Positions 19,791 to 28,277 of a DNA stretch of 64,000 nt are shown one piece after another. Positions within the stretch are counted from its first letter, which is position 1. Each line of letters begins with the position of its first letter. Below the pieces are notes generated by a model that made no database searches, was not told the DNA's origin, and was given only the letters and a program-made list of their open reading frames with translations. The translations under genes and the position numbers were made by a program. Source of the stretch: Stenotrophomonas indicatrix (GTDB lineage Bacteria > Pseudomonadota > Gammaproteobacteria > Xanthomonadales > Xanthomonadaceae); assembly GCA_041545745.1 (NCBI GenBank), contig CP168152.1, positions 2,850,001 to 2,914,000 of the forward strand. The letters run 5' to 3'.

Positions 19791-20471
19791 CTACTTCCGT
19801 ACCAGCGGCTTCACATCAATCGCATAGTGCGGAAACGACGGCTCCGCGAAGTTCCTCAGCATATGCAGATGCGGCAGCAACTTGATCCTACGCAGATTGC
19901 TGAGCCCCACCTCTCCACCACGGACCAACGCTGGCTCAAAGCCATACATCTCATCCGCCAATAGGGCCCCATGCATCTTGGCTGCTCGATCAAACAGCAG
20001 TTGTTCGTCCCCATCCTGGAAATCAAAATCGTCAAGCTCCGCACAGGCGAAGAAGGCCCTGATTCCGCCATCCTGTCGTTCAAGAGACTTGGATCTCAAA
20101 CGGTTCTGCAGAGCAAACACCTCACAGCGAATTGGATCAATGCTCAGTCCAGCGCCTGACTCTTCGCCGCACAGGAAGAGCTTTCCAAATCCGGTCCTGG
20201 CAAATACATGGTAGGTATCGATCAAGGGAAATGGCGTACCAGCCAACCATGCGCCCATTGCACCTTCGTAGTCGTCTGGATTCACCGTCCACAGCCGTCC
20301 ATCGCCATAATTGGCCCATCCATCCCGACGCCAATAGCTCAATAGCGATTCAGGCAAGATGCCCGCCCACCTGGTGAAGCTGGTCTCTGGCACCGGAACG
20401 CGTTCATTCGCCTCGCCGAAGCTCTCGATGAAGAGCGCGAAATCCTGATCTTCTTCCGTTTTCCTTGCCAT
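19791..20471 (-). CDS. GAD-like / DUF1851 protein, probable type VI-type immunity protein (Tdi1-like)
   Basis: The 226-residue protein has an N-terminal GAD-like domain (about 8-110: DFALFIESFGEANERVPVPE, LLSYWRRDGWANYGDGRLW, NPDDY) and a C-terminal DUF1851/Tdi1-type domain with FDRAAKMHGALLADEMYGFE near residues 165-184. Such proteins protect against DNA-damaging type VI effectors in other bacteria. I chose ATG 20471, whose product begins MARKTEEDQDFALF. No cognate toxin is next to it, so it is an orphan immunity gene. GC content is lower than the flanking genes. Confidence 0.7.
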   Translation of the reverse strand: MARKTEEDQDFALFIESFGEANERVPVPETSFTRWAGILPESLLSYWRRDGWANYGDGRLWTVNPDDYEGAMGAWLAGTPFPLIDTYHVFARTGFGKLFLCGEESGAGLSIDPIRCEVFALQNRLRSKSLERQDGGIRAFFACAELDDFDFQDGDEQLLFDRAAKMHGALLADEMYGFEPALVRGGEVGLSNLRRIKLLPHLHMLRNFAEPSFPHYAIDVKPLVRK

Positions 20472-20648
20472 GCAGGGATGTCTCGTCAGTGCGAACTGAA
20501 GCCCTCTTATATCTGATGCTTCATCAGGTTCTAAGCGGCATTTACGACAGCCCATCGGAACTCCTCGCACTCACGCAGCCGCACGCCCCGCTTGACCCTG
20601 TGCGACACCGTGACCAAGATGCGCCATCGCCGCTGACGGATCACCGCG

Positions 20649-22085
20649 ATGTACCGCACCCTTGCCGCCGCATTGCTCTGTGCCCTGTTTGCCGCTCCGC
20701 CAGTTTCAGCGCGAGACATCCCCACTGGCCTCTCTTCCCTGCTCGATACCCAGCTGCAGGCCAACCGCGAGCGCTACGGCATTGCCGGCCAGTCGGTGCT
20801 GGTCGCCTACAACGGCAAAGTGCTGTACCAAGGCGCCAGCGGCGAGCGCGATCCGGCTACCCACGCGCCCGCCACCGTCGATTCCATCTTCGCCGCGCAG
20901 TCGATGGCCAAGCTGCTGACCAGCACGCTGGTGATGCAGCTGGTGGACCAGGGCAAGGTGGATCTGGATGCACCGGCCAGCCGTTATGTGCCGGACCTGC
21001 CACCCGCATGGCAGGCCGTCCACGTGCGTGACTTTCTCAACCACAGTTCGGGCATCGGCGAGTACTACGACCGCGTGGACAACCGCTGGATAAGCAAGGG
21101 CTACACCGGCGTAGCGCCGGACCTTACCGCCGCACTGAAGGTCGCTGGCTCGGCGCCGATGCAGTTCACCACCGGCAACCGCGTGCAGTACACGCAGGCC
21201 AACTACCTGGTGCTCACCGCGTTGCTGGAAACGCATTACCGCAAGCCCTATCCGGCCATCGCGCGCGAACGCATCCTGCAACCACTGAAGATGCGCAGTA
21301 CCTCATGGGGCGCAGCCAGCGTGCCGGCGCAGCGCGCGGCAGTGTCTTACATCGGCAAGGAGGGGCAACTGCAGCAGGCCAACGAAGATCCCTGGCCGAA
21401 CTACGGCTGGGGCCATGCCGATCTGCAGACCACCGTGGGCGACATGAACCGTTTCCTGCAGGCGCTGGCAACCGGCAAGCTGGTGCGTACGGCAACACTC
21501 GAAACGCTGTGGCAGCCACAAAAATTGACCGATGGCGGCAGCAACTTTTTCTCTACCGGTTGGGATACCACCCGCAGCGACGGCTACACCCAGGTCGGTC
21601 ACGACGGCGGCACCCGCGTGCGGGCGCGGCTGGCCTACAAGGGCACGCTGGCCAGCGGCTACTGGGTCTTCGTGTACCTGACCAATGGCAGCGCCCGCAA
21701 TGTCTGGTCGAGCACGCTGGTGGACAGCACGATGGCAGTGGCCGCGCCGGGCGAGTTTCCGCGTGCGGCACTGGCCGAACGCTTGATCGGCTACGCCATG
21801 AGCAGCGACAGCGGTAGCGAAAGCGCCCTGCGTGAATGGCTGCGCACAAGCAGTGGCATTGCTTCCAACGAGCTGGAGCTGGCCATCAACGGAACCGGCT
21901 ACGCGATCCGCAACAATCTGGGTGATCGCCCCGCACTGAAGGTCTTCACCCTCAACACCGCGCTGTATCCGACCTCGGCCAATGCCTGGGACAGCCTAGC
22001 CGAATGCCATGCAGCGCTGGGCGAGCAGGAGACCGCTGATCGGCTGTATGCAAAGTCGAAGGGGCTGGCGAAACCCTCGCCGTAG
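20649..22085 (+). CDS. Exported serine hydrolase, beta-lactamase class C family, with C-terminal TPR-like tail
   Basis: The 478-residue protein has a signal peptide (about 1-21, ending VSA-RD). SMAK (85-88) is the SxxK nucleophile motif, and HDGG (318-321) matches the third box. The middle Tyr box reads YTQAN (181-185), where most relatives have YxN. Residues about 385-478 form a helical extension with SANAWDSLAECHAALGEQETA, typical of a TPR-like hairpin often attached to such esterases. Likely a periplasmic peptidase or esterase; there is no evidence for antibiotic hydrolysis. Confidence 0.8.
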   Translation: MYRTLAAALLCALFAAPPVSARDIPTGLSSLLDTQLQANRERYGIAGQSVLVAYNGKVLYQGASGERDPATHAPATVDSIFAAQSMAKLLTSTLVMQLVDQGKVDLDAPASRYVPDLPPAWQAVHVRDFLNHSSGIGEYYDRVDNRWISKGYTGVAPDLTAALKVAGSAPMQFTTGNRVQYTQANYLVLTALLETHYRKPYPAIARERILQPLKMRSTSWGAASVPAQRAAVSYIGKEGQLQQANEDPWPNYGWGHADLQTTVGDMNRFLQALATGKLVRTATLETLWQPQKLTDGGSNFFSTGWDTTRSDGYTQVGHDGGTRVRARLAYKGTLASGYWVFVYLTNGSARNVWSSTLVDSTMAVAAPGEFPRAALAERLIGYAMSSDSGSESALREWLRTSSGIASNELELAINGTGYAIRNNLGDRPALKVFTLNTALYPTSANAWDSLAECHAALGEQETADRLYAKSKGLAKPSP

Positions 22086-22200
22086 ATTCTTCTGTGGATC
22101 CAGGCCATGCATCGGGCGAGCCCATACGCACCCGGTGGGTGACGTACCGCACCCGACCTGTTAACTTGCGCGCCTGTTTTTTGGTTTACAGACTGTCCGC

Positions 22201-24309
22201 ATGCCCTTCCTGCCGTATCGCCCCACTCTCTGCCCGCAGTCGCTGGCCGTCATGCTTGGCCTCGCCACCACCGCCCACGCCGCGCCACAGGCCACCACCC
22301 TTGATGCGGTGCAGGTCACTGCCGCCGATGCCAGCGCGCAGGCGCGCGAGGCGCTGAAGCGCGTGCCGGGCGCCAGCAACGTGATCGACGTGGCCAAGGC
22401 GGGCAGCCGCCTGGCCAGCAGCGCCGACGTATTGGCCTACCAGCCGGGCATCAGTGCGCAATCACCGGGCAACGAAGGCACCAAGGTGTCGATCCGCGGC
22501 TCGGGCATCAACCGTGGCCCGGGTGCACATGCTTCAGGCATCGCGGTGTCGATCGACGGCCTGCCACTGACTGGCCCCGGTGGCACACCCTACGAGTTGC
22601 TGGAGCCTCTGTGGCTGTCGCGTGTGGAAGTACTGCGCGGGGCCAACGGTTTCGAGCGCGGCGCGCTGGCGCTCGGCGGTGCCATCGACTACGTCAGTCG
22701 CAGTGGCCGCGATTCGGCTGGCGTGCAGCTGCACTACGAAGCCGGCAGCCGCGGCTACCAGAAGCGCGGGATCAGCTGGGGCGGCGTCAGCGGCGATGTC
22801 GATTACTTCCTGGCCTATTCCGATACCGAATTCGACGGCTATCAGCGGCATGCATCTGGCGATGGCAAGGGCGCGATGGCCAACATCGGCTGGCAGATCA
22901 CCCCCGATCTGCAGACCCGCTTCTTCGTGCGCTACCGCGAAACCAACCACGAGACACCCGGGCGCCTGACCCGCGAGCAGATCCGCAATGATCCGCGCGC
23001 GGCGAACGCGGCCAACCTGGCCATCGATGCGCGCCGTCCGCAACCGGGCAGCACCTGGGTGGGCAATGTCACGACCCTGCAGATCGACGAGGTTTCGTCG
23101 CTGCAGGCCGGGGTGGTCTATCACAAGTACCCGATGGACTTGAACGAAAGCCTATACCGCCAGCAGCTGGACTACGCCAATCTCAATGCCACGCTGGACT
23201 ACCGTCGCCGGCACACGCTGTTCGGTTTGGACAGCGAGACCACCATCGGGCTGCGCGTTACCCACGACCTGGATGCCGATGTGCGCGAGTCGCTGCGCTT
23301 TGCCAACAACGGTTATGCCGCCGGTACCCGCACGCGCGACTTCCGCCACCACGGCACCGACAGCACGCTGCATATCGGCAACAATCTGGCCGTGAATGAG
23401 CGCCTGCGCGTGCAGACCGGCTTTGCGCTGATCAACACCCGCCGCGATGTGCAGGTCACCTGGCCGAGCAGTGGTGGCCGCCTGCGCGAGCACGATTGGG
23501 ACTACGCGCCGCGGCTGGGCTTCACTTGGCAGCAGACGCCGCAGACGCAGTGGTTCGGCAACCTCAGCCGTTCGGTGGAAGCGCCTCATCCGTGGTCGAT
23601 GATCTGGGGCTCGAACCAGTACTTCGGCGCGGGCAATGGTCCGTCGACTGGCCGCCAGCGCGCGCCGGTGCCGATGCAGAACCAGACCGCGACCACGTTG
23701 GAACTCGGTGCACGCGGCGACGCCGCGCTCGGCCGCTGGGAACTGACCGGCTACTACGCGCACGTAAACCACGAGCTGCTGAGCGTGGAACTGCAGCCGG
23801 TGCCGAACCTGTTCATCGCCGAGAACAACGCCAGCCCCACCGTGCACCGTGGCATCGAGGCCGGACTGGACAGCACCGTGTGGCAGGGCGCACCGGGCCG
23901 TTTGTCACTGCGCCAGGCCTATACCTTCAGCGACTTCCGCTATCGCCATGACACGCGCTTCGGCAGCAACCGCCTGCCGGGTCTGCCGCGCCATGCGTAC
24001 CAGGCCGAACTTCGCTTCGACCACGCCTCGGGTCTGTATGCCGCACTGAACACCGAGTACGCCTCGCGCATCGCGGTGGACTACGCCAACAGCTACTGGG
24101 CCGACAGCCACGTCATCTTCGGCAGCCGCATCGGTTACGACGCACCGGGCGGCCGCTGGCAGCTGTGGGCGGAGATGCGCAACATCGGTGACCGCCATTA
24201 CGCCGCCACCGTCACCCCCGGTTACAACGATGCCGGCAAGGACGTGGCGCGCTCCACGCCGGGCGAAGGCCGCGGCGTGTATGCGGGCGTGCGCTGGCGC
24301 TTCGACTGA
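22201..24309 (+). CDS. TonB-dependent outer-membrane receptor
   Basis: The 702-residue protein has a signal peptide ending near TAHAAP (residue 28) and a short TonB-box-like stretch (LDAVQVTAAD). The plug domain (about 45-155) contains VSIRGSGINRGPGAH and VEVLRGANGFERGALALGG, followed by a beta-barrel ending in the aromatic pattern VYAGVRWRFD. It imports a ligand, usually a ferric siderophore, using TonB energy. The plug resembles the FecA/siderophore group, but the substrate is not determinable. It is a lone gene; I see no convincing Fur box upstream. Confidence 0.88.
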   Translation: MPFLPYRPTLCPQSLAVMLGLATTAHAAPQATTLDAVQVTAADASAQAREALKRVPGASNVIDVAKAGSRLASSADVLAYQPGISAQSPGNEGTKVSIRGSGINRGPGAHASGIAVSIDGLPLTGPGGTPYELLEPLWLSRVEVLRGANGFERGALALGGAIDYVSRSGRDSAGVQLHYEAGSRGYQKRGISWGGVSGDVDYFLAYSDTEFDGYQRHASGDGKGAMANIGWQITPDLQTRFFVRYRETNHETPGRLTREQIRNDPRAANAANLAIDARRPQPGSTWVGNVTTLQIDEVSSLQAGVVYHKYPMDLNESLYRQQLDYANLNATLDYRRRHTLFGLDSETTIGLRVTHDLDADVRESLRFANNGYAAGTRTRDFRHHGTDSTLHIGNNLAVNERLRVQTGFALINTRRDVQVTWPSSGGRLREHDWDYAPRLGFTWQQTPQTQWFGNLSRSVEAPHPWSMIWGSNQYFGAGNGPSTGRQRAPVPMQNQTATTLELGARGDAALGRWELTGYYAHVNHELLSVELQPVPNLFIAENNASPTVHRGIEAGLDSTVWQGAPGRLSLRQAYTFSDFRYRHDTRFGSNRLPGLPRHAYQAELRFDHASGLYAALNTEYASRIAVDYANSYWADSHVIFGSRIGYDAPGGRWQLWAEMRNIGDRHYAATVTPGYNDAGKDVARSTPGEGRGVYAGVRWRFD

Positions 24310-24322
24310 TTTGTGAGGGGAG

Positions 24323-24341
24323 CGCCGGGCATGACCCGGCG
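24323..24341. repeat. SMAG-like palindrome without GTAG head
   Basis: The palindrome CGCCGGGCATGACCCGGCG lies between the convergent receptor gene and the membrane-protein gene and can form a stem-loop in both transcripts. It matches the CGCCGGG family of repeats seen at 7780 and 62745. Confidence 0.6.
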
Positions 24342-24350
24342 TTCCTGAGA

Positions 24351-24866
24351 TCACGCAATGCGCCAGGACGGCAGGCGCTCACTGCGCCGCCAGACCGTGG
24401 GCGCGAAGCCCATCATCAACAGCCCTGCCAGCCACTTCGGCGACGTGCTGAGCAGCGTAGCGGCCAACGCGGCATCCAGCGGCGCGGCGTCCTCCTGCCA
24501 GGGGTTGTAACCGAGGTAGATGATGCTGCCTGCCCACCACAGCAGGGCCACGCCGATACCCACCAGCAGCAGGGCCATCGTGCGGCAGGTCCAGCGCTGG
24601 GAGGTCGTCCCCCACTCGCGGGAAATGGCCACCAGCAGGCCAACCACCAGCAGCGACACCAGGGCGACCAGGCCGATGTCAACCTTGTGCCCGATGCGTT
24701 CATAGGTGCAGGCGCGGCATTGGGCTTCTTCTGTGGCCGCCTCCGTTGTGGGCGGGGCCGCTGTGGGCCCGGACTGGGCCAGCGCCGCGAAGGGCATCAA
24801 CAGGGCGAGCATCGCCACCATCAACCAACGAACGAACTTCCTGTTACTGCGTGCAGCGACATCCAT
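24351..24866 (-). CDS. Integral membrane protein of unknown function
   Basis: The 171-residue protein has four hydrophobic segments: an N-terminal one (about 13-31) ending ALAQ that may be a cleaved signal peptide, then about 63-80, 95-117 and 132-152. Between the first two lies AQCRACTYERIGHK with a CxxC. I do not recognise the family. It is the last gene of a three-gene minus-strand group (VOC protein, 249-residue membrane protein, this one), 48 bp after its neighbour. Confidence 0.6.
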   Translation of the reverse strand: MDVAARSNRKFVRWLMVAMLALLMPFAALAQSGPTAAPPTTEAATEEAQCRACTYERIGHKVDIGLVALVSLLVVGLLVAISREWGTTSQRWTCRTMALLLVGIGVALLWWAGSIIYLGYNPWQEDAAPLDAALAATLLSTSPKWLAGLLMMGFAPTVWRRSERLPSWRIA

Positions 24867-24914
24867 GCGCTTCTCCTTGCGTGTGATTTGAATTCAACGT
24901 CGTGGCAGATCCTG

Positions 24915-25664
24915 CTACAACGCCTTGAACACCTGCATCAGGCTGACCGCACCCGGTGCCAGCTCCTGCGCAAGCCAGCCCAGACCGGCGAAGAACACCA
25001 GCAGGCCCAGCAGCGGCCAGATCGTATGCGACAGGCACAACCGCCACCACCCCTGCTCCTGCATGCCCTGCATACGCTTGTACAGACCACCGGCGATGGC
25101 CGCATCCACCAGCAGCTCAGCCATCAGCACCGGCGCCGACCACACCACCCATACACTGGCGAGCAGCACCGTAGCCACCAATGCGATGATGCCGAGAACG
25201 GCCAGCAGCGACAGACCCGCCTCACCGTCGGCTACGTCCAGCAACGACGTGCTGTCGGCACTCGTGCTGGAGGACGCTGCGGATTCGCCCCACGAGGCGG
25301 ACGCGCCACCACCGCCGGAATGCCCACCGCTGCCACTCCACGGCGATCCCTGGCTGCCACCGCCGCCGGGCCCGGAACTCAATCCGTCGGCCACCGCATC
25401 CCAGCGCCAACGGATCCAGGTCCACATCAGCAGCAGGAACACGCCATAGGCCATCAGCACGGCCAGGGGATAGCGCAGCAGCATCGCGTCCATGCCCGCC
25501 AGGCGCAGCAGGTGCGAGGTGAGGAACCCTGCGGCGCCGGTCAGCACAACGATCAGGGCCATCTGCAGCCGTGGCCAGCCGTGATGCTGCAGTTGCCGAC
25601 GGGCGCGCATCGCTTCGGTGTCGCGGCTGCCCGGCAGCGAAACGGGCTGGCGTCCGTGCCTCAT
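24915..25664 (-). CDS. Integral membrane protein with Gly/Ser-rich loop
   Basis: The 249-residue protein has helices at about 35-55, 63-82, 150-180 (long hydrophobic stretch, possibly two passes) and 205-225. A striking Gly/Ser-rich segment with repeated GGGG and SGSGG blocks (about 95-135) separates the first and second halves. I do not recognise the family. ATG 25664 overlaps the stop of the VOC gene (TCATG on the plus strand), so the two are translationally coupled. Confidence 0.6.
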   Translation of the reverse strand: MRHGRQPVSLPGSRDTEAMRARRQLQHHGWPRLQMALIVVLTGAAGFLTSHLLRLAGMDAMLLRYPLAVLMAYGVFLLLMWTWIRWRWDAVADGLSSGPGGGGSQGSPWSGSGGHSGGGGASASWGESAASSSTSADSTSLLDVADGEAGLSLLAVLGIIALVATVLLASVWVVWSAPVLMAELLVDAAIAGGLYKRMQGMQEQGWWRLCLSHTIWPLLGLLVFFAGLGWLAQELAPGAVSLMQVFKAL

Positions 25665-26038
25665 GTCGCCGCCTTGGTCACCGCCTCGATGCAATGGCCA
25701 TCAGGATCGATCACGAAGGCCGCGTAGTAGTGGTCGCCGTAATCCGGGCGTAGACCCGCAGGCCCATTGTCCTGGCCTCCGGTTTCCAACGCAGCACGAT
25801 GGAAGGCATCAACGGCCACGCGCGTGGTTGCCGCCAACGCCAGATGGAAGCCGGGTCCCGGCGCCGCCGCATCGTCGCGCAGCTTCAGGCAGAGCAGGTC
25901 TTCATCATCGACCAGGCCATAGCCGATCGCGGTGTCGTCTTCGAAGACGCGGCGATAGCCAAGCGCTGCGAGCACCGCATCATAGAAGCGGCCTGCGGCT
26001 TGCAGATCGCGAACCCCGAAAGAAAGATGGTGCAGCAT
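25661..26038 (-). CDS. VOC-family (glyoxalase-like) protein
   Basis: The 125-residue protein is a single glyoxalase/bleomycin-resistance/dioxygenase fold unit: MLHHLSFGVRDLQAAGRFYD at the N-terminus and DYYAAFV-type DHYYAAFVIDPDGHCIEAV at the C-terminus. His4, Glu near 46 and Glu near the end are in metal-ligand positions of the fold. The substrate is unknown. ATG 26038 gives the usual start of the domain. It is the first gene of the three-gene minus-strand group. Confidence 0.8.
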   Translation of the reverse strand: MLHHLSFGVRDLQAAGRFYDAVLAALGYRRVFEDDTAIGYGLVDDEDLLCLKLRDDAAAPGPGFHLALAATTRVAVDAFHRAALETGGQDNGPAGLRPDYGDHYYAAFVIDPDGHCIEAVTKAAT

Positions 26039-26225
26039 GCGGACATCCTTGCCTGGCACGCGGTTGATGGTTGGCGGATTGTAACCACGAATCGAGGCCG
26101 CTGCCTGCCAACTCACATGCGTGCCGGATGCTGCAATGCAGGACGACGATGGAGGCGGCGACATTGCAACCGGCCCATCCTGGCAACCAGCCAGGACTCG
26201 CGATGCGTCTCCCGGCGCGGGTGAT

Positions 26226-26804
26226 TCAAGCAGGTGGTGCAGCCGCCTTCAACAACTGCGCCGCCACCTGGTCGAACGGGGCGATGTCCTGCAGCGCGCG
26301 GCTCATCGCCACTGCCCCTTCCACGCTGGCAATCACCAGGCTGGCCAAGCCGGCCGCTTGGGCAGGCACATGACCATCGGCGACGAACGCTTCAGCCAGG
26401 CGTCCCTGCCAGCGCACGAATACTTCGGCGGCAGCCGCACGCGGCTGGCTGGACGCGACCTCCACTGGCTCCTCGACGGCCGCCGCCAGCACCGGGCAGC
26501 CCGCGCGAAAGCCGGTGCGCAGCAGGCGCTCGCGCCACAGCGCCAGGAACTGCTGCAACCCCTGCACCGCGCCACCCTTCAGCAGCTCGATCAGCAGCAC
26601 CTCCACCTTGTCGCCGGCCATGGTGGTGGCCCGTGCCAGCAGTTCCTGTTTGCCACCCGGGAAGTGGTGATAGGTGGACCCCAACGGCGCTTCTGCCAGC
26701 TTGGTCACTTCGCGGATGCTGGTGGCATTGAGGCCTACCCGCGCGAGCATCTGTGCCGCGGCATCGATCACACGCTGGGGGGCATCGGATGATCGCGGGC
26801 TCAC
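26226..26804 (-). CDS. TetR/AcrR-family transcriptional regulator
   Basis: The 192-residue protein has an N-terminal helix-turn-helix (about 8-55: RVIDAAAQMLARVGLNATSI, LAEAPLGSTYHHFPGGKQEL) of the LmrA/YxaF-like subgroup, and a helical ligand-binding C-terminal domain. GTG 26804 is chosen because AAGGAG stands six bases upstream. It is divergent from the thioesterase gene across a 69-bp gap that contains a repeated 13-bp motif, the likely operator. Confidence 0.85.
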   Translation of the reverse strand: MSPRSSDAPQRVIDAAAQMLARVGLNATSIREVTKLAEAPLGSTYHHFPGGKQELLARATTMAGDKVEVLLIELLKGGAVQGLQQFLALWRERLLRTGFRAGCPVLAAAVEEPVEVASSQPRAAAAEVFVRWQGRLAEAFVADGHVPAQAAGLASLVIASVEGAVAMSRALQDIAPFDQVAAQLLKAAAPPA

Positions 26805-26822
26805 GGCAGGCTCCTTGCTAAG

Positions 26823-26871
26823 ACAGTCGTCATAGACTAGCGTATCGACCGTTCTATAACAGTCGTCATAG
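26823..26871. promoter_or_regulatory. Direct 13-bp repeats in the TetR/thioesterase divergent gap
   Basis: ACAGTCGTCATAG occurs at 26823-26835 and again, identical, at 26859-26871. The copies start 36 bp apart (about 3.5 helical turns). The second copy ends two bases before the thioesterase ATG. Such duplication in a 69-bp divergent region suggests binding sites for the neighbouring TetR protein controlling both genes. Confidence 0.55.
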
Positions 26872-26873
26872 TC

Positions 26874-27419
26874 ATGAATCTCTGGTTCCGCCTGCTCCAC
26901 CTGCTGCTGTGCAGCCTGTTCCGGCCGAAGCTGGAGGCCCCGTTCGGCGTCTCCCGCCTGCAGTACCGGGTGCTGCCCAACGACCTGGACAGCAACCTGC
27001 ACATGACCAACGGCCGCTACTGGAACATCTTTGACCTGGGCCGGCTGGACCTGATCCTGCGCATGGGGCTGGGCAAGGTGGCGCTGCGTGAGAAGTGGGC
27101 GCCGATCGTTGGCGCCGGCACCATCCAGTTCCGACGCGAGCTGAAGCCGTTCCAGCGCTTCACCCTGGAAACGCGGCTGGTCGGCTGGGTCGGCACACGC
27201 GGCATCATGGAGCAGCGCGTACTGATCGGCCCGGAGCAGAAAACCGCCACGCGTGCGCTGCTGATCACCGGCATCTATGACCGCCGCGCGCGGCAGTTCG
27301 TCGGCATGCCGCAGATGATGGAATCGATCGGCGTGGTTGCTCCGCCCTCACCGGCCCTGAGTGCGGCAGCCGAGGCACTGCTGGCTGCCGATCTGGCGTT
27401 GAAGCAGGACCATGATTGA
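26874..27419 (+). CDS. Hotdog-fold thioesterase family protein (THEM6-like)
   Basis: The 181-residue protein has an N-terminal hydrophobic helix (about 3-16) followed by a 4HBT-like hotdog domain with PNDLDSNLHMTNGRYWNIFD (35-54), which contains the Asp and Asn-His-Met-Asn pattern of acyl-CoA thioesterases. The later segment FRRELKPFQRFTLETRLVGW is typical of the THEM6 subgroup. It probably hydrolyses acyl-CoA at the membrane. The divergent TetR regulator suggests induction by a fatty-acid-like or xenobiotic ligand (inference). Confidence 0.75.
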   Translation: MNLWFRLLHLLLCSLFRPKLEAPFGVSRLQYRVLPNDLDSNLHMTNGRYWNIFDLGRLDLILRMGLGKVALREKWAPIVGAGTIQFRRELKPFQRFTLETRLVGWVGTRGIMEQRVLIGPEQKTATRALLITGIYDRRARQFVGMPQMMESIGVVAPPSPALSAAAEALLAADLALKQDHD

Positions 27420-27436
27420 TCCCTGCAGTCCGGTTC

Positions 27437-28228
27437 TCAGCGCTTCGGCAGGCTTGCTTTTGCGCGCGTGATCGCCGCTTCCGCCATCGGCGCCATCAGC
27501 GCATAGCCCTTCGCCGTCGGGTGCACGCCATCGGTTGCCAACTGCGCATCCAATCCGCCGGCACGGTTGGCCATCGCTGCGTAATAGTCCAGATAGACCA
27601 GGCCCCGTGCATCGGCATGGTGCTTCAGCGCAGCATTCAATGCACGCACCTTGGGCGCAGGCGCGATGCCCGGCATCCACGGGTACTCGCTGACCGGCAA
27701 CACCGACGCCAGCACCACCGCGATGCCATGCGCCTTCGCCAGATCCAGCATGGCCTGCAGGTTGTCCTCGATCATCGCCTGCGTGGACGGGCCGGTATTG
27801 CCGGCGATGTCATTGGTGCCGGCCAGAATCACCACCACGCTCGGGCGCAGCGCCAGCACATCCTGCGAAAAACGCACCAGCATCTGCGCGGTGGTCTGCC
27901 CGCTGATGCCACGATTGAGGTAGCCCTTGCCGGGGAAGAACGTGCTGCTGCCTTCCTTGCCCCAGCCTTCGGTGATCGAATCGCCGAAGAACACCACGCG
28001 TGGCTGGCCGGCCCGTGGCGCGGGCAAAGCAGCATTGGCTGCGCGGTACTTCTGCAGCTGCGGCCAATCGGACAGACGCTGCTGCATGAAGCGCACTTCG
28101 TCCGGCTGCACCTGCTGCACTGGCTTGGTCAGCAATGGATTGCTGGCCGCCTGCACCAACACTGGCGTGGCCAGCGCTGCCATGAGCACTCCGGCCGCTA
28201 GCCAGACCATTGAAGCCCTGATGCGCAT
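27437..28228 (-). CDS. Exported SGNH/GDSL-family hydrolase
   Basis: The 263-residue protein has a signal peptide (about 1-27, ending VQA-AS). The four SGNH blocks are present: GDSIT (82-86, nucleophile Ser84), a conserved Gly in RGISGQTT, GTND (137-140) and DGVHP (233-237, catalytic Asp and His). Probably a periplasmic lipase, esterase or acyl-hydrolase. ATG 28228 is preferred over ATG 28234 because GGAGG is then six bases upstream. It is convergent with the thioesterase gene. Confidence 0.85.
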   Translation of the reverse strand: MRIRASMVWLAAGVLMAALATPVLVQAASNPLLTKPVQQVQPDEVRFMQQRLSDWPQLQKYRAANAALPAPRAGQPRVVFFGDSITEGWGKEGSSTFFPGKGYLNRGISGQTTAQMLVRFSQDVLALRPSVVVILAGTNDIAGNTGPSTQAMIEDNLQAMLDLAKAHGIAVVLASVLPVSEYPWMPGIAPAPKVRALNAALKHHADARGLVYLDYYAAMANRAGGLDAQLATDGVHPTAKGYALMAPMAEAAITRAKASLPKR

Positions 28229-28277
28229 GAGCATCCTCCGTTGTCGACCCGCGCAGTCTAGCGCGACCGGCCAATGG

